The notes under the pieces were generated by a model, which saw only the letters and a list, made by a program, of their open reading frames with translations, did no database searches and had not been told where the DNA came from. Shown in pieces: positions 6,687 through 23,797 of a DNA stretch of 64,000 nt (positions are counted from its first letter, which is position 1; every line of letters starts with the position of its first letter). A program made the position numbers and the translations under genes. This DNA comes from Mycobacterium sp. (lineage in GTDB: Bacteria; Actinomycetota; Actinomycetes; Mycobacteriales; Mycobacteriaceae), in NCBI GenBank assembly GCA_003987775.1, contig RXJD01000002.1, positions 62,001 to 126,000 on the forward strand. The letters are read 5' to 3'.

Positions 6687-6760
6687 TGGGCCTAGGAGGA
6701 CTCGAACCTCCGACCTCTTCGTTATCAGCGAAGCGCTCTAACCGCCTGAGCTATAGGCCC
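6687..6760 (-). tRNA. ileT: tRNA-Ile (anticodon GAT)
   Basis: A 74-nt cloverleaf on the minus strand beginning GGGCCTATAGCTCAG, with GAT anticodon at 6724-6726 and acceptor closing TAGGCCC plus A. CCA is not encoded. It lies between the DUF3566 gene and tRNA-Ala, the standard mycobacterial arrangement after gyrA. Confidence 0.95.
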
Positions 6761-6825
6761 GTACTGCCAGTACGGCCGAGCGACGAGATTACCGCACGGG
6801 CCGCCTGACTCCCAAAACGTCCCAA

Positions 6826-7674
6826 TTAATCCCGGTCGGCCAGCGTCACTTCGATCCCGCCGATCAGGTCGGTCGTCAGGTTGTAGACAAAGGCGGCGAT
6901 GGTGGCCATCGCCGTCATCAGCACGATGTTGACCAGACCGATCAGCACGGCCCCGCCGAAAATCGTTCCGCTCGAGACGAGTTCGCCGCTGCTGCCGCTG
7001 GTGTTGTTCAGCAGATCGCCGACGTTGCTGTTCAGCTTCGCCCACACGCCCATGCCGCCGAGCACCAGGTAGAGGAACGCCACCGCGATCATCCACACGA
7101 AGAACAGGGCCACCGACAGCAGCAGCGATACCTTCAGCGTGCTCCACGGGTCGATGCGCCGGATCTGCATGCTGGCCCGCACCGGCCCGCGGCCACGCCG
7201 CGAGCCCACCGCGACCGCCCTCGATTCCCGCGCCTCGCCACTGGCCGGGCGCGCGGTGGACGTCGAGGGTGTCTCGGCGGGCCGTTCCGGTTTGCGTGGC
7301 GTGGCCCGCGGGATCGGACCGGAGAGATCCGGCAGTTCGCTGGCATACGCCTCGGCCGGTGAGTTTTCGCTGCGCACGGCTGGGACCTCCGCCTGTGGGC
7401 CGGGCGTCGGCGACGACGTCCCGGAGATGAAACGGTTCAGCCGAGCTTCCGAGCTGGTCTGCGTCCGCACGTCGGTGGGCGGGTCGGCCGCCGGGCGGGA
7501 CCCGGTCTGCGCCCCGGCGCGGGTGGCGCCGCGCTGCCAGGGCGGCGAGTCTGCGCCCTCCGGAAGGCGGCCGGGACCGGTCGCCGCCCGGTGCGCACCG
7601 GCACGTTCGCCCAGCCCGTCCCCGTTCGGGTTGTCACCCTGACTGGGGCCGCCCGGCTCGTTCGGTGAACTCAC
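6826..7674 (-). CDS. DUF3566 transmembrane protein (Rv0007-like)
   Basis: 282 residues from GTG 7674. The first 160 residues are disordered, rich in Pro, Gly, Ser and Arg. They are followed by a conserved membrane region with hydrophobic segments near 180-205 ([24 protein letters not shown]) and 240-265 ([25 protein letters not shown]), as in the DUF3566 family. It follows gyrA on the same strand with about 70 bp between, the constant position in mycobacteria. A role near division or DNA topology has been guessed from context, but none is shown by the sequence. Confidence 0.85.
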   Translation of the reverse strand: MSSPNEPGGPSQGDNPNGDGLGERAGAHRAATGPGRLPEGADSPPWQRGATRAGAQTGSRPAADPPTDVRTQTSSEARLNRFISGTSSPTPGPQAEVPAVRSENSPAEAYASELPDLSGPIPRATPRKPERPAETPSTSTARPASGEARESRAVAVGSRRGRGPVRASMQIRRIDPWSTLKVSLLLSVALFFVWMIAVAFLYLVLGGMGVWAKLNSNVGDLLNNTSGSSGELVSSGTIFGGAVLIGLVNIVLMTAMATIAAFVYNLTTDLIGGIEVTLADRD

Positions 7675-7746
7675 CCCGACTCCTTACATGTCTGCTCAGG
7701 TAGCTGAGTCTATGCCGGGATCGCCACGTGCCGACCCCCCGCCCGG

Positions 7747-11514
<3,768 letters not shown>

Positions 11515-11560
11515 AGATTCCTCGCCTGCTGGTTGAAACGCGGACCGGGGTCAAACTTCG

Positions 11561-13657
<2,097 letters not shown>

Positions 13658-13838
13658 CTACTCTACCGTGAAGCACCGTCAGCACCGATTTTGTGGACGC
13701 GTTTCCACCCATCTGATTGCGCCGTGCGCTCAATTTCTTCGCTGTGGCCGCGTCCCGACGTTCCAGATAAGCGTTCGTCAATTTCTGGCGGCTCTGAGAC
13801 GGCTGTGGTTTGTGTCCCGTTCACCCGGCCCAACCACC

Positions 13839-14378
13839 CTAGCCGTAGGTGTCGCGCGGGCCACGCCCGGCGATGTGACGGGGGCCTTTCCGCCACGACG
13901 GCGCGGTCGGCCCGGTGATTTTCAGCGAGGTCACCACACCGTTGCCGACGGCGGCGGCAATCTTGGCCAACAGTTGCGCCTGCATGAGGCGCAACTGCGT
14001 GGCCCAGGCCGTGGATTCGGCCGTGACGCTGAGCACCCCGTCGTTGAGTGCGGCCGGAGTAGCGTGCTCGGCGATCTGCGCGCCGACCACCGAAGTCCAA
14101 TGACCGAACACGGTGCCCTCGGCGACCTGCGTGGTCCAGCCCTGCTGCTTGGCGAGGTCACGGGCGAGCCTGCCCAACGGCTGCGGGTCCCGCGGGTCAG
14201 GTCCCGGTCCCGACCAGCTGCGCCGGCCGCCGGCCCCGCGCCGGCGGGGCAGGGGAGCGGCACGTCCCCTCCCGGCGTCCTGGCCACGTTCGCGGGCCGC
14301 CGCGCGAGCCTCCTCCAGGGTCCGCCGCACCAGATCGAGCCCGCGCTGGTTGACCTCGTCCTGCTGGTCCTCGGTCAT
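13839..14378 (-). CDS. dciA: DciA, DnaB helicase loader (DUF721)
   Basis: 179 residues, close to the mycobacterial Rv0004 protein. Family knowledge: DciA proteins bind the replicative helicase and promote its loading in bacteria lacking DnaC/DnaI. The C-terminal DUF721 domain (about 75-179) contains [19 protein letters not shown] and [13 protein letters not shown], a KH-like fold. The N-terminus is charged and Arg/Gly-rich. Its ATG overlaps the recF stop (ATGA at 14375-14378), so it is translated with recF in the dnaN-recF-dciA unit. The gap to gyrB is 244 bp with no gene. Confidence 0.9.
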   Translation of the reverse strand: MTEDQQDEVNQRGLDLVRRTLEEARAAARERGQDAGRGRAAPLPRRRGAGGRRSWSGPGPDPRDPQPLGRLARDLAKQQGWTTQVAEGTVFGHWTSVVGAQIAEHATPAALNDGVLSVTAESTAWATQLRLMQAQLLAKIAAAVGNGVVTSLKITGPTAPSWRKGPRHIAGRGPRDTYG

Positions 14379-15526
14379 TCCCGCACCTCCGACACCGGCC
14401 CGGTCTCACGCTCGCGCAATTCCACGTGGACCCGCCGCGCCTCCCACCCGTCGGGAATGTCTTCCGGGACCGCGGCGGTCACCAGGACCTGCTCGGCAGA
14501 TTCGGCGACCGAGGCCAGCGCGCGGCGCCGTTTGACGTCCAGTTCCGCGAATACGTCGTCCAGCAACAACACCGGGTCGCTTCCCTCGGCGCGCAGTAGT
14601 TCGTATGCCGCCAGCCGCAGCGCCACCGCGAATGACCACGATTCACCATGGCTGGCAAAGCCTTTGGCGGGCTGGTCACCCAGGCGCAGTTCCACGTCAT
14701 CACGGTGTGGACCGACCAGGCAGACACCGCGCTCCAATTCCGCGGTGCGGCGAGCAGCTAAGGCACTGAGCAGAACTGCCTCCAACGACTGCGGATCGGC
14801 CGCCGCCACCGGCACCACCGCGTCCGTGCTGGCGCGGTACCCAATCGCCGCCGGACGTGATTCGGGTGCCAACAGCTGGTACGCCTTTTCCACCTCCGGC
14901 GCCAGCTGGTTCACCAGGTCGATACGGGCTGCCATCAGCGCCGCACCGTGCTCGGCCAGCCTGCTGTCCCACACCTCGAGCGTGTCCAGTGCGCCCTGGT
15001 CACCGCGGAAGCGGGCCCCCGACAGGGATTTCAGCAGCGCGGTGCGCTGCCGCAGCACCTTGTCATAGTCCGCGCGCACCCCGGCCAGCACGGGCCGGCG
15101 TACCGTCGCCAGATCATCCAGATAGCGGCGCCGCTCCGCCGGGTCGCCGCGCACCAGCGCCAGGTCCTCCGGGGCGAACAACACCGCCCGAAGCACACCG
15201 ACTATCTCCCGGGTACTGCGCACCGGCGACCGGTTCAACCGGGCCTTGTTCGCCCGGCCGGCGGCGATCTCGAGGTCGACCGCACACTCGCGACCCTCGT
15301 TGACCACGATCGTCGACACCACCGCACGATCCGCGCCGGCGCGGATCAACGGTGCGTCGGTACCTACCCGGTGTGAGCCGAGCGTCGTCGAATACCAGAG
15401 CGCCTCAACAAGATTCGTCTTCCCGAAGCCGTTTCGGCCGACGAATACGGTGCGGCCGGGCTCCAGGTCGAGGTCGGCACGGGCCCACGACCGGAAATCC
15501 CGCAACGCCAAATGCCGGACGTACAC
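14375..15526 (-). CDS. recF: RecF, gap-repair ATPase
   Basis: 383 residues, normal length. RecF is an SMC-like ATPase that binds gapped DNA and helps RecR/RecO load RecA. Walker A GRNGFGKT is near residue 30; the ABC signature and Walker B ([11 protein letters not shown]) are in the C-terminal third. The GTG start at 15526 gives the conserved N-terminus [13 protein letters not shown]. It starts 11 bases after the dnaN stop and overlaps dciA by four bases. Confidence 0.96.
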   Translation of the reverse strand: MYVRHLALRDFRSWARADLDLEPGRTVFVGRNGFGKTNLVEALWYSTTLGSHRVGTDAPLIRAGADRAVVSTIVVNEGRECAVDLEIAAGRANKARLNRSPVRSTREIVGVLRAVLFAPEDLALVRGDPAERRRYLDDLATVRRPVLAGVRADYDKVLRQRTALLKSLSGARFRGDQGALDTLEVWDSRLAEHGAALMAARIDLVNQLAPEVEKAYQLLAPESRPAAIGYRASTDAVVPVAAADPQSLEAVLLSALAARRTAELERGVCLVGPHRDDVELRLGDQPAKGFASHGESWSFAVALRLAAYELLRAEGSDPVLLLDDVFAELDVKRRRALASVAESAEQVLVTAAVPEDIPDGWEARRVHVELRERETGPVSEVRE

Positions 15527-15537
15527 GGCCCTACCGA

Positions 15538-16734
15538 TCAGCCGGGCAGCCGCACCGGCATCAGCAGGTACACGTAATCCGTGGGCACCGCCGCGAACGG
15601 GCCACTACCGCTGGGCACCGGGTCGTCGGCCGACGCGGGGCGCAGCAACGCGGGCTTGCCCGGCGTGGTAAATCCGAACGACACCCGCTCAGAGTGCAGC
15701 GATCCGAGTCCGTCGGTGAGATAAGTCGGGTTGAAGGCGATGGTCAACGGTTCACCCGCGTAGTCCACCGCGAGGTCTTCCTCGGCCCGCCCCACATCGT
15801 CGGCGCCGGCGGACAGTCGCAGCATCCCGTCGGCGAATTCCATCCGGATCTGTGCTCCGCGGTCGGCCACCAACGCCACCAGCTTGATCGCCTCGGTCAA
15901 CTCGGCCACGTTGATGGTGGCGACCGCGGTGTGTTCGGCGGGCAGCAGCTGACGGAACTTCGGAAATTCCGCGTCGAGCAACCGGGTGGTGCTGCGCTTG
16001 CCGTTCCCGGTGATGCCCAGCAGGCCGTCCTTGCCCACACCCGCTCCGGCGCCCAGCGACAGCCGGACCTCCGAACCGTCGGCGCCGGCCTTGGCCGCCT
16101 CAGCCAAGGTCTTGGCGGGCACCAGCACCGACGCCTCGATGTCCGGCGACAGCGCTGACCAGGTCAGTTCACGCACCGCCAGGCGGAACCTGTCAGTGGC
16201 CGCCAAAACCACCGTCTCGCCGGAGATCTCGACCCGGATACCGGTCAGCATGGGCAGCGTGTCATCGCGGCCGGCGGCGATCGCGACCTGCCCGATCGCC
16301 TCGGCGAACAGCTCGGCCGGCAATGACCCGGTTTCGTCGGGCAGCGTGGGCAGCGTCGGGTAATCCTCGACGGCCATCGTCGGCAGCGAGAACCGGGCGC
16401 TGCCGCAGGTCAGTGCGACACGGTTGCCGTCGACGTAGAAATCCACCGGCTTGTTGGGCAGCGCCCTGGTGATGTCGGACAACAGCCGCCCCGATACCAA
16501 AACGCTTCCCGGTGAGGCGATTTCGGCGGCAACCTGCACCTCGGCGGAAACTTCGTAGTCGAATCCGGAAATCGTCAGGCCGTCGTCGGTCCCGGTGAGC
16601 AACACCCCGGAGAGCACCGGGACGGTCGGCCGCGACGGGAGGTTCTTGGCTACCCACGACACCGCTTCGGCGAAGGACTCCCGGACCAAACGAAACTTCA
16701 AATCGGTGACAGCCCGTGTTGTAGCCGCGTCCAT
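15538..16734 (-). CDS. dnaN: DNA polymerase III beta sliding clamp
   Basis: 398 residues in three clamp domains, starting at ATG 16734. The protein forms the ring-shaped dimer that tethers polymerase III and other replication proteins. Conserved parts include the N-terminal [22 protein letters not shown], the central [11 protein letters not shown] and the C-terminal [10 protein letters not shown] tail, the hydrophobic pocket for clamp-binding peptides. It is the first gene downstream of the dnaA-dnaN origin region and probably leads the dnaN-recF-dciA transcript. Confidence 0.98.
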   Translation of the reverse strand: MDAATTRAVTDLKFRLVRESFAEAVSWVAKNLPSRPTVPVLSGVLLTGTDDGLTISGFDYEVSAEVQVAAEIASPGSVLVSGRLLSDITRALPNKPVDFYVDGNRVALTCGSARFSLPTMAVEDYPTLPTLPDETGSLPAELFAEAIGQVAIAAGRDDTLPMLTGIRVEISGETVVLAATDRFRLAVRELTWSALSPDIEASVLVPAKTLAEAAKAGADGSEVRLSLGAGAGVGKDGLLGITGNGKRSTTRLLDAEFPKFRQLLPAEHTAVATINVAELTEAIKLVALVADRGAQIRMEFADGMLRLSAGADDVGRAEEDLAVDYAGEPLTIAFNPTYLTDGLGSLHSERVSFGFTTPGKPALLRPASADDPVPSGSGPFAAVPTDYVYLLMPVRLPG

Positions 16735-17260
16735 TGCGTCCCTTCACCTAACGTGACGTCCAAATCCGTGCCCAGCTCCCCCGCCGGCGTTGGGGACCCT
16801 CCGTGACGAACGCCGCTGACGAAGTGATTCGCCAGGACGGCCGCAACAGCAGTCGAACAACAACCGTAGAGCTTATGAGTCCAACTTGAAAGCTAATCGT
16901 CGGCAGGGACAAGGCGGGTGCGGGGATGCTCTGCGCATCGGTGCGTACGGATGTCCCCAGGCGTGTTCTTCAAAGAAGAAATGACGAAGAGATCTCAATA
17001 TCAGTATTAAGGGCTGTGCAATCTGGGGACAGGACGGCCTTGGCCCAGCTTGAGGCCGGATGGGGCTGTGGATTGCTGGGGACGGGCCTGTGTGATCCGC
17101 GGTGCACGGTTGGGGACGAATCACCGATGTGCACCAAATGGCCGGTGCTGCACTCCAGTTTGACCGGGTTGTGCACAGGGCTACCCACACCGCGGAGCTG
17201 ATGCGGGTGTGACTCGAGGTAGAGAAGTTTTTTGCAGAAAATGTGGCGAGGACCGCAATT
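16735..17260. other. oriC: origin of replication region (dnaA-dnaN intergenic)
   Basis: This 526-bp gap between dnaN and dnaA holds no gene and is the conserved mycobacterial oriC position. DnaA-box-like nonamers are TGTGGATTG (17067-17075), TGTGCACCA (17128-17136, weak), TTGTGCACA (17169-17177) and CTACCCACA (17181-17189). An AT-rich tract at about 16967-17010 is the best candidate for the unwinding element. A second T/A-rich stretch lies at about 17223-17243 close to the dnaA end. Exact box affinities cannot be judged by eye. Confidence 0.85.
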
Positions 17261-18760
17261 TCAGCGCTTGGAGCGCTGCCGGATGCGGGTGGTGAGCTCT
17301 TTGACGTTGTCGAAGATCTCGCGGCGCTCGGCCATCTCGTTGCGGATCTTGCGTTCGGCGTACATCACGGTGGTGTGATCGCGGCCGAAGGCCTGCCCGA
17401 TCTTGGGCAGGGAGAGGTCGGTGAGTTCCCGGCACAGATACATGGCGATCTGGCGCGACTGGGCGAGCGGGCGGGCCTTGCCCGGGCCGCGCAACTCTTC
17501 GACGGTGGTGTCGAAGTACTCGGCGGTGGCCGCCATGATGGTGGCCGCGCTGATCTGCATGCCGCTGGCGTCGGCGATCAGGTCGCGCAACACGATCTCG
17601 GCCAGCGACTTGTCGATCGCGGTCTTGTTGAGTGATGCGAATGCGGTGACCCGGATCAGCGCGCCCTCGAGTTCGCGGATGTTGCGTTCGATGCTGCTGG
17701 CGATGAGTTCCAGCACATCATCGGGCACGGCCAGGCGTTCGACTTGTGCTTTCTTGCGCAAGATGGCGATGCGCGTCTCGAGGTCCGGCGGCTGCACGTC
17801 GGTGATCAGTCCCCACTCGAAACGGGTACGCAACCGGTCTTCCAGGGTGGCAAGTTGCTTGGGCGGCCGGTCGGAGGAGATGACGATCTGTTTGTTGGCG
17901 TTGTGCAGGGTGTTGAAGGTATGGAAGAACTCTTCCTGAATACCGTCCTTGCCCTCGATGAACTGGATGTCATCGACCAGCAGCACATCGACGTCGCGGT
18001 AGCTGCGCTTGAACGACACCTTGCGGTCGTCGCGCAGCGAGTTGATGAAGTCGTTGGTGAACTCTTCGGTGGAGACGTACTTGACGCGCATCCCGGGAAA
18101 CAGCCGCTGGGCGTAATTGCCGGCGGCATGCAGCAGGTGGGTTTTGCCCAGGCCGGACTCTCCCCAGATGAACAGGGGGTTGTACGCACGGGCGGGTGCC
18201 TCGGCAATCGCGAGGGTGGCGGCGTGGGCGAACCGGTTGGAGGAACCGATGACAAAGGTGTCGAAGGTGTAGCGACGGTTGAGGCTGGTGCCTGACGCGG
18301 CCGCGGTGTCGGTGGCTGTCGGGCGCTCGGCAAAGTAGTTCGGCCAGTTGTGCCCGGGTCCCACCACGGTGTCGCCCTGGTCGTCTTCGGTGCCGGGGCG
18401 GTCGGGCCGTTCGGAATCCTCGATCGGGGCCGGCATGTCGGGAGAGGAGGGGGCCTCGTCGTCGGCGGGCGGAGGAGCGATGCGGACGCCGAGCTGGATC
18501 TGCTGTCCGAGGCGACGGCTGAGCGCGTCGGTGATCGGGGTGCGCAGGTGACGTTCGATCTCGTTCTGCACGAATACGCTCGGCACCGAGAGCAGAGCAA
18601 ACCCCTCGACGATGGTGAGCGGCCGCACGAGTTTGAGCCACGCCCTTTGCTGCGCGGTCAGCGGGGCGGCGAGAGCGGACCCGTTGCCGGCCTCACCGTT
18701 GAGCTCGGAGACGACCGCGTTCCACACCGTGGCGAATCCGGAACCGGGGTCATCGGTCAA
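17261..18760 (-). CDS. dnaA: chromosomal replication initiator DnaA
   Basis: 499 residues from a TTG at 18760, giving [22 protein letters not shown], the conserved mycobacterial N-terminus, with AGGGAGA upstream; longer versions up to 18817 are not conserved. Domain I about 1-90, a variable acidic linker about 95-155, and AAA+ domain III with Walker A GESGLGKT (200-207) and Walker [10 protein letters not shown]. Domain IV is the helix-turn-helix DNA-binding domain with signature [10 protein letters not shown] near 459-468. DnaA binds boxes at oriC and melts the origin. The clustered boxes upstream suggest autoregulation. Confidence 0.97.
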   Translation of the reverse strand: MTDDPGSGFATVWNAVVSELNGEAGNGSALAAPLTAQQRAWLKLVRPLTIVEGFALLSVPSVFVQNEIERHLRTPITDALSRRLGQQIQLGVRIAPPPADDEAPSSPDMPAPIEDSERPDRPGTEDDQGDTVVGPGHNWPNYFAERPTATDTAAASGTSLNRRYTFDTFVIGSSNRFAHAATLAIAEAPARAYNPLFIWGESGLGKTHLLHAAGNYAQRLFPGMRVKYVSTEEFTNDFINSLRDDRKVSFKRSYRDVDVLLVDDIQFIEGKDGIQEEFFHTFNTLHNANKQIVISSDRPPKQLATLEDRLRTRFEWGLITDVQPPDLETRIAILRKKAQVERLAVPDDVLELIASSIERNIRELEGALIRVTAFASLNKTAIDKSLAEIVLRDLIADASGMQISAATIMAATAEYFDTTVEELRGPGKARPLAQSRQIAMYLCRELTDLSLPKIGQAFGRDHTTVMYAERKIRNEMAERREIFDNVKELTTRIRQRSKR

Positions 18761-19333
18761 CGACGCATCTCCCTGGTCCGACGGTCGGAGTACAACGTTT
18801 CGGTAGCAACAACGCACCTGTCCACATGGTTATCCACAAATGTGGAAAGGAAGGTCAGTAGCAAGCCGCAGCCTACCGGCAACGGCTCGCGATCTTCGCG
18901 CTGTAGACAACCACGTGATTGCCCGATCAGCTAGTCGATCCGCCATCCTCGCTTCAGTGTCATTGTCAACCAAGTCCCAAGTCCGTACTGGCTTGGAAAC
19001 TACCCCGCCCGAAGCTAACAGTTTTCGCTCCGGCTGCCAACAGTTCTTTGTATTCTGCTGGCGTTCTTCATGATCCTGCTATCAGCGATGATGCGCGGCA
19101 CCGGTGTTTGCCGCGCACGAGGCGAGGGTCCTGGGTCTGCTGGGGCGGGCGAGGTTTGACCAGGAGAAGCCTCGTCAGTACCCTCAAACAGTCGCCCGAA
19201 AGTCGGCGATACGGCTGCGACCCGGATCAGCACCTCGGGGACCGCGCCGGCCAGCAAGCGAGAACACCTTCGCCCACGAGTTGCCGAGCATCAGCGGGCG
19301 GACTGTTATGCCATACACAGCGAGGAGAACGCG
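18761..19333. other. dnaA-rpmH divergent intergenic region
   Basis: 573 bp without a convincing gene, between the divergent dnaA and rpmH starts. It holds the dnaA leader, the DnaA-box cluster at 18818-18849, a further box-like TGTAGACAA at 18902-18910, and presumably the rpmH promoter closer to 19334. A run of moderate AT content around 18940-19060 is the likely promoter zone. I see no RNA gene here. Confidence 0.7.
18818..18849. promoter_or_regulatory. cluster of three DnaA boxes upstream of dnaA
   Basis: CTGTCCACA (18818-18826), TTATCCACA (18830-18838, a perfect consensus box) and, inverted, TGTGGAAAG (18841-18849) lie within 32 bp, 58-90 bp upstream of the dnaA TTG. Likely autoregulation of dnaA or an auxiliary part of the origin. 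Confidence 0.75.
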
Positions 19334-19477
19334 GTGGCCAAGGGCAAGAGGACGTTCCAGCCGAACAACCGGCGTCGAGCCCGCGTTCACGGATTCCGGC
19401 TGCGCATGCGCACCCGCGCAGGACGGGCGATCGTTGCCAACCGGCGCGCTAAGGGTCGCCGCTCTCTAACTGCCTGA
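19334..19477 (+). CDS. rpmH: 50S ribosomal protein L34
   Basis: 47 residues from GTG 19334: [20 protein letters not shown] followed by [27 protein letters not shown], the highly basic L34 family in full. CGAGGAGAA lies in the leader. It is the first gene of the plus-strand unit rpmH-rnpA-yidD-yidC that faces away from dnaA in most bacteria. Confidence 0.97.
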   Translation: MAKGKRTFQPNNRRRARVHGFRLRMRTRAGRAIVANRRAKGRRSLTA

Positions 19478-19499
19478 TCGCCATTCAGGTTTCCCAGCG

Positions 19500-19862
19500 G
19501 TGCTTTCCGCACGGAACCGCATGAGGCGGTCGGCCGAGTTTGACGCGACGGTGAAGTACGGGATGCGCACTGTGCAGCCCGATGTCATCGTGCATGTCCG
19601 ACGGGCCAGCCAGCGTGAGGACGACGAGGGGCCACGGGTCGGTCTGATCATCGCCAAGCGGGTGGGGACTGCGGTCGAACGCCACCGGGTCGCCCGCCGC
19701 CTGCGGCATGTCGCGCGTCCGTTGTTGGCCGGCCTGCATCCGCGCGACCGGGTGGTGATCCGCGCGCTGCCCAGCAGCCGGCATGTGTCCTCCGCCTGGC
19801 TCGATCAACAGCTTCGCAGCGGACTGAAGCGGGCGTTCGACACGGCCGGCTCCGAGCGGTGA
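19500..19862 (+). CDS. rnpA: ribonuclease P protein component
   Basis: 120 residues from GTG 19500, 22 bases after rpmH. RnpA assists the RNase P RNA in maturing tRNA 5' ends. Family features: N-terminal [13 protein letters not shown], central [23 protein letters not shown] (the RNR-type RNA-binding helix) and the [13 protein letters not shown]-terminal helix. The stop overlaps the yidD start (GTGA). Confidence 0.96.
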   Translation: MLSARNRMRRSAEFDATVKYGMRTVQPDVIVHVRRASQREDDEGPRVGLIIAKRVGTAVERHRVARRLRHVARPLLAGLHPRDRVVIRALPSSRHVSSAWLDQQLRSGLKRAFDTAGSER

Positions 19863-20209
19863 GTACATCGGTGGGCGCCCCCGTGCGCGCGGTCCGGGCG
19901 GGCGCCCCGGTGGTGCGGGCGCTGATCTACCTCATCCAGCTTTACCGGCACATGGTGTCGCCGCTGCGCCCGGCGACGTGTCGGTTCATTCCTACTTGCA
20001 GTCAATACGCCGTGGAGGCACTCACCGAATATGGACTGATTCGGGGAACCTGGCTCGCGGCGGTCAGGCTCGGCAAGTGTGGTCCCTGGCATCGGGGAGG
20101 ATGGGATCCAATTCCGGAGCGCTGCGAGTGCCCGGTCGACGAGGACGTCTCGCCGGAAGCGGTCGACGGCCGCCCGGCGAAGCAAGGGGAGAGTGAATCT
20201 GTTGTTTGA
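19859..20209 (+). CDS. yidD: YidD, membrane protein insertion efficiency factor
   Basis: 116 residues. The family core is intact: [33 protein letters not shown], with the cysteine-rich motif, and [15 protein letters not shown]. YidD is a small membrane-associated protein that helps YidC-dependent insertion. GTG start overlaps the rnpA stop, and its 3' end overlaps the yidC start region, so the genes are translationally coupled. Confidence 0.93.
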   Translation: MSTSVGAPVRAVRAGAPVVRALIYLIQLYRHMVSPLRPATCRFIPTCSQYAVEALTEYGLIRGTWLAAVRLGKCGPWHRGGWDPIPERCECPVDEDVSPEAVDGRPAKQGESESVV

Positions 20210-21326
20210 TTTCTTCAGCTTGGACTTCATCTACTACCCGGTCTCATGGATCATGTGGCTCTGGTACAAGGCGTTCGCGTTCCTGCTGGGCCCGGATAAC
20301 TTCTTCGCCTGGGCGCTGTCGGTGATGTTCTTGGTCTTCACCCTGCGCGCACTGCTGTACAAGCCGTTCGTCCGGCAGATTCGCACGACGCGGCAGATGC
20401 AGGAACTGCAACCACAGATCAAGGCCCTGCAGAAGAAGTACGGCAAAGACCGCCAGCGGATGGCCCTCGAGATGCAGAAGCTGCAACGCGAGCACGGCTT
20501 CAATCCCATCCTCGGCTGTCTGCCGATGCTGGCCCAGATCCCGGTGTTCCTGGGGCTCTACCACGTGCTGCGCTCGTTCAACCGGACCACCGGTGGTATC
20601 GGATTGCAGTCGATGTCGGTCGAGCAGAACAAGATGATCGGCAACTATGTCTTCACGGCCCTCGACGTGCAGAACTTCCTGAAGGCCAATCTGTTCGGCG
20701 CACCGATCGGCGCCTCGATGACCCAGAAGGGCGGGCTGGACGCCTTCGAGCATTTCAGCCGTCCCGCGGTGATCGCGGTCGGCGTGCCGGTGATGATCCT
20801 GGCCGGTGTGGCGACGTACTTCAATAGCCGCGCCTCGGTGGCCAGGCAGAGTCCCGAGGCCGCGGCCAACCCGCAGACCGCGATGATGAACAAGCTCGCG
20901 CTGTATGTGTTCCCACTGGGTGTTGTGGTCGGCGGCCCGTTCCTGCCGCTGGCGATCATCCTGTACTGGTTCGCCAACAACATCTGGACGTTCGGTCAGC
21001 AGCACTACGTGTTCGGGATGATCGAGAAAGAGGACGAGGCGAAGAAGCAGGAGGCGCTGGAACGGCGGGCGGCCAATGCGCCTGCGCCGGGAGTCAAACC
21101 CAAGCGCACCAAGTCCGCCGCCGCGACCACGACGGGATCGGTGGTCGACACCGAGTCGGGGGAGTCCGGCTCGACGGATGCCGACGGGCTGGAGCCGAAC
21201 GGGCAAGCTGCCAAACCGCCGGCCGGGAAGAGCCCGCAGAGTCCGTCGCCCAAACCGGCCAACCGAAGTAGCGGCCCGGGCCGTACCCCGCGGCCGGGGG
21301 CACGGCCGAAGAAGCGCAAGCGCTAG
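20193..21326 (+). CDS. yidC: YidC/Oxa1 membrane protein insertase
   Basis: 377 residues from GTG 20193 (AAGGGGA upstream), giving [21 protein letters not shown]. YidC inserts and folds inner-membrane proteins. Seen: a first hydrophobic segment near 12-30, the conserved hydrophilic-groove Arg region ([22 protein letters not shown]), then further membrane segments to about 290. A long Lys/Pro/Ser-rich cytoplasmic tail (about 300-377, ending KKRKR) probably contacts ribosomes. The large periplasmic domain of proteobacterial YidC is absent, as usual for Gram-positive types. Confidence 0.95.
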   Translation: MNLLFDFFSLDFIYYPVSWIMWLWYKAFAFLLGPDNFFAWALSVMFLVFTLRALLYKPFVRQIRTTRQMQELQPQIKALQKKYGKDRQRMALEMQKLQREHGFNPILGCLPMLAQIPVFLGLYHVLRSFNRTTGGIGLQSMSVEQNKMIGNYVFTALDVQNFLKANLFGAPIGASMTQKGGLDAFEHFSRPAVIAVGVPVMILAGVATYFNSRASVARQSPEAAANPQTAMMNKLALYVFPLGVVVGGPFLPLAIILYWFANNIWTFGQQHYVFGMIEKEDEAKKQEALERRAANAPAPGVKPKRTKSAAATTTGSVVDTESGESGSTDADGLEPNGQAAKPPAGKSPQSPSPKPANRSSGPGRTPRPGARPKKRKR

Positions 21327-21439
21327 TAGGCGCCTGACTTGCCGGGGCTGGCCTACCGGGCCGCAACCCCAGAACACCAAGCAAGACATCGCGGCGCAAC
21401 GCCGTGAACACCAACCCGTGGATGAGGGGAGAGAGAGCC

Positions 21440-21991
21440 ATGACGGAAGCCGACACCACCGAACTCGACGCAGTGGAAGGCACGACCGACGCGGAGAACG
21501 GCGAAGCCGCGGACGAATCCGACGACCTGGAAGAGCGATTGGTCGCCGAGGGCGAGATCGCCGGTGACTATCTGGAAGAACTGTTGGACCTGTTGGACTT
21601 CGACGGGGACATCGACCTCGACGTCGAGGGCAACCGCGCAGTCGTCAGCATCGACGGAAGTGACGACCTGAACAAGTTGGTCGGTCGTGGTGGCGAAGTT
21701 CTGGATGCGCTGCAGGAGTTGACGCGTCTGGCGGTGCACCAGAAGACAGGGGTGCGCAGCCGACTGATGCTCGACATCGCCAGCTGGCGCCGTCGCCGTC
21801 GGGAGGAGTTGGCGTCGCTGGGCGACAAGGTGGCGCGGCGCGTTGCGGAGAGCGGTGAACGCGAAGCGTTGTCACCCATGACACCGTTCGAGCGCAAGAT
21901 CGTGCATGACGCGGTGGCGGCCGTCCCCGGCGTTCACAGCGAGAGCGAGGGTGTCGAGCCGTCGCGCCGCGTCGTCGTGCTGCGTGACTGA
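21440..21991 (+). CDS. khpB: KhpB/Jag-type RNA-binding protein (KH-R3H)
   Basis: 183 residues from ATG 21440, preceded by GAGGGGAGAGAG. The acidic N-terminus is followed by a KH domain (about 50-115; GRGGEVLDALQELTRLAVHQ contains the KH loop). A C-terminal R3H domain (about 120-183) shows the ERKIVHDAVAAV helix. KhpB proteins bind RNA, often with KhpA, and influence cell-wall growth and division. The position after yidC is conserved. The Jag-N domain of some homologues is not present. Confidence 0.9.
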   Translation: MTEADTTELDAVEGTTDAENGEAADESDDLEERLVAEGEIAGDYLEELLDLLDFDGDIDLDVEGNRAVVSIDGSDDLNKLVGRGGEVLDALQELTRLAVHQKTGVRSRLMLDIASWRRRRREELASLGDKVARRVAESGEREALSPMTPFERKIVHDAVAAVPGVHSESEGVEPSRRVVVLRD

Positions 21992-22019
21992 GTCGTGACC
22001 AACCGTGACCTCGCCGTGA

Positions 22020-22838
<819 letters not shown>

Positions 22839-22843
22839 GCGCC

Positions 22844-23797
22844 ATGAATACTCACGGAGTAGCGGCGACGGCGGCAGGGGCGCACAATCCCACCGTGAAT
22901 GTTTCACGTGAAACACCGACCGACTTCGACACCCCGATCGGCGCCGCGGCCGAGCGCGCAGTGCGGGTGCTGCACTCCACGCACGATCCGCTGCCTCGCC
23001 CACGCCAGCGCCGCCTGTTCACCATCGCGAACCAGAAGGGCGGGGTGGGCAAGACAACCACCGCGGTCAACCTGGCGGCGGCGCTGGCGGTGCAGGGACT
23101 GAAGACGCTCGTCATCGATCTCGACCCGCAGGGCAACGCAAGCACCGCGCTGGGCATCGCCGATCGCCAGTCCGGTACGCCGTCCTCGTACGAGGTACTG
23201 ATCGGCGAGGTCTCGTTGCGCGAGGCGCTGCGCCGTAGCCCGCACAGCGAGCGGCTGTTTTGTCTGCCGGCCACCATCGACCTGGCGGGCGCCGAGATCG
23301 AACTCGTCAGCATGGTGGCGCGGGAGAATCGCTTGCGCAACGCACTGGCCGAGCTGGACGACTTCGACTTCGATTACGTCTTCATCGACTGCCCGCCCTC
23401 GCTGGGCCTGCTCACCATCAATGCGTTGGTAGCCGCCCCGGAGGTGCTCATCCCGATCCAGTGTGAGTACTACGCCCTCGAGGGTGTGTCGCAGCTGATG
23501 CGCAACATCGAGATGGTGAAGGCACACCTCAACCCGCAGCTGGACGTCACCACCGTCATCCTCACGATGTACGACGGCCGGACGAAACTGGCCGACCAGG
23601 TTGCCGAGGAAGTACGCCGTTACTTCGGGGACAAGGTGCTGAGGACGGTGATTCCCCGCAGCGTCAAGGTCTCCGAGGCGCCGGGCTACAGCATGACGAT
23701 CATCGATTACGATCCCGGTTCGCGCGGCGCGATGAGCTATCTCGACGCCAGTCGTGAACTTGCCCAACGCGATCGACCATCTGCCGGGAGGGGATGA
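22844..23797 (+). CDS. parA: chromosome-partitioning ATPase ParA (Soj)
   Basis: 317 residues from ATG 22844 (AGGTGAG upstream); a GTG at 22835 overlapping the rsmG stop is the alternative. Deviant Walker A KGGVGKTTT at about residue 64-72, then DLDPQGNAST and the DCPPSLG box, as in ParA/MinD ATPases. ATP-bound ParA coats the nucleoid and pulls ParB-parS complexes, in mycobacteria with polar DivIVA (Wag31). The disordered N-terminus is partly encoded by a second parS site. Confidence 0.96.
   Translation: MNTHGVAATAAGAHNPTVNVSRETPTDFDTPIGAAAERAVRVLHSTHDPLPRPRQRRLFTIANQKGGVGKTTTAVNLAAALAVQGLKTLVIDLDPQGNASTALGIADRQSGTPSSYEVLIGEVSLREALRRSPHSERLFCLPATIDLAGAEIELVSMVARENRLRNALAELDDFDFDYVFIDCPPSLGLLTINALVAAPEVLIPIQCEYYALEGVSQLMRNIEMVKAHLNPQLDVTTVILTMYDGRTKLADQVAEEVRRYFGDKVLRTVIPRSVKVSEAPGYSMTIIDYDPGSRGAMSYLDASRELAQRDRPSAGRG
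22900..22915. promoter_or_regulatory. parS: parS centromere site 2
   Basis: A second perfect TGTTTCACGTGAAACA inside the 5' coding region of parA, 798 bp from site 1. It is translated within NVSRET of the ParA N-terminal tail. Confidence 0.97.
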
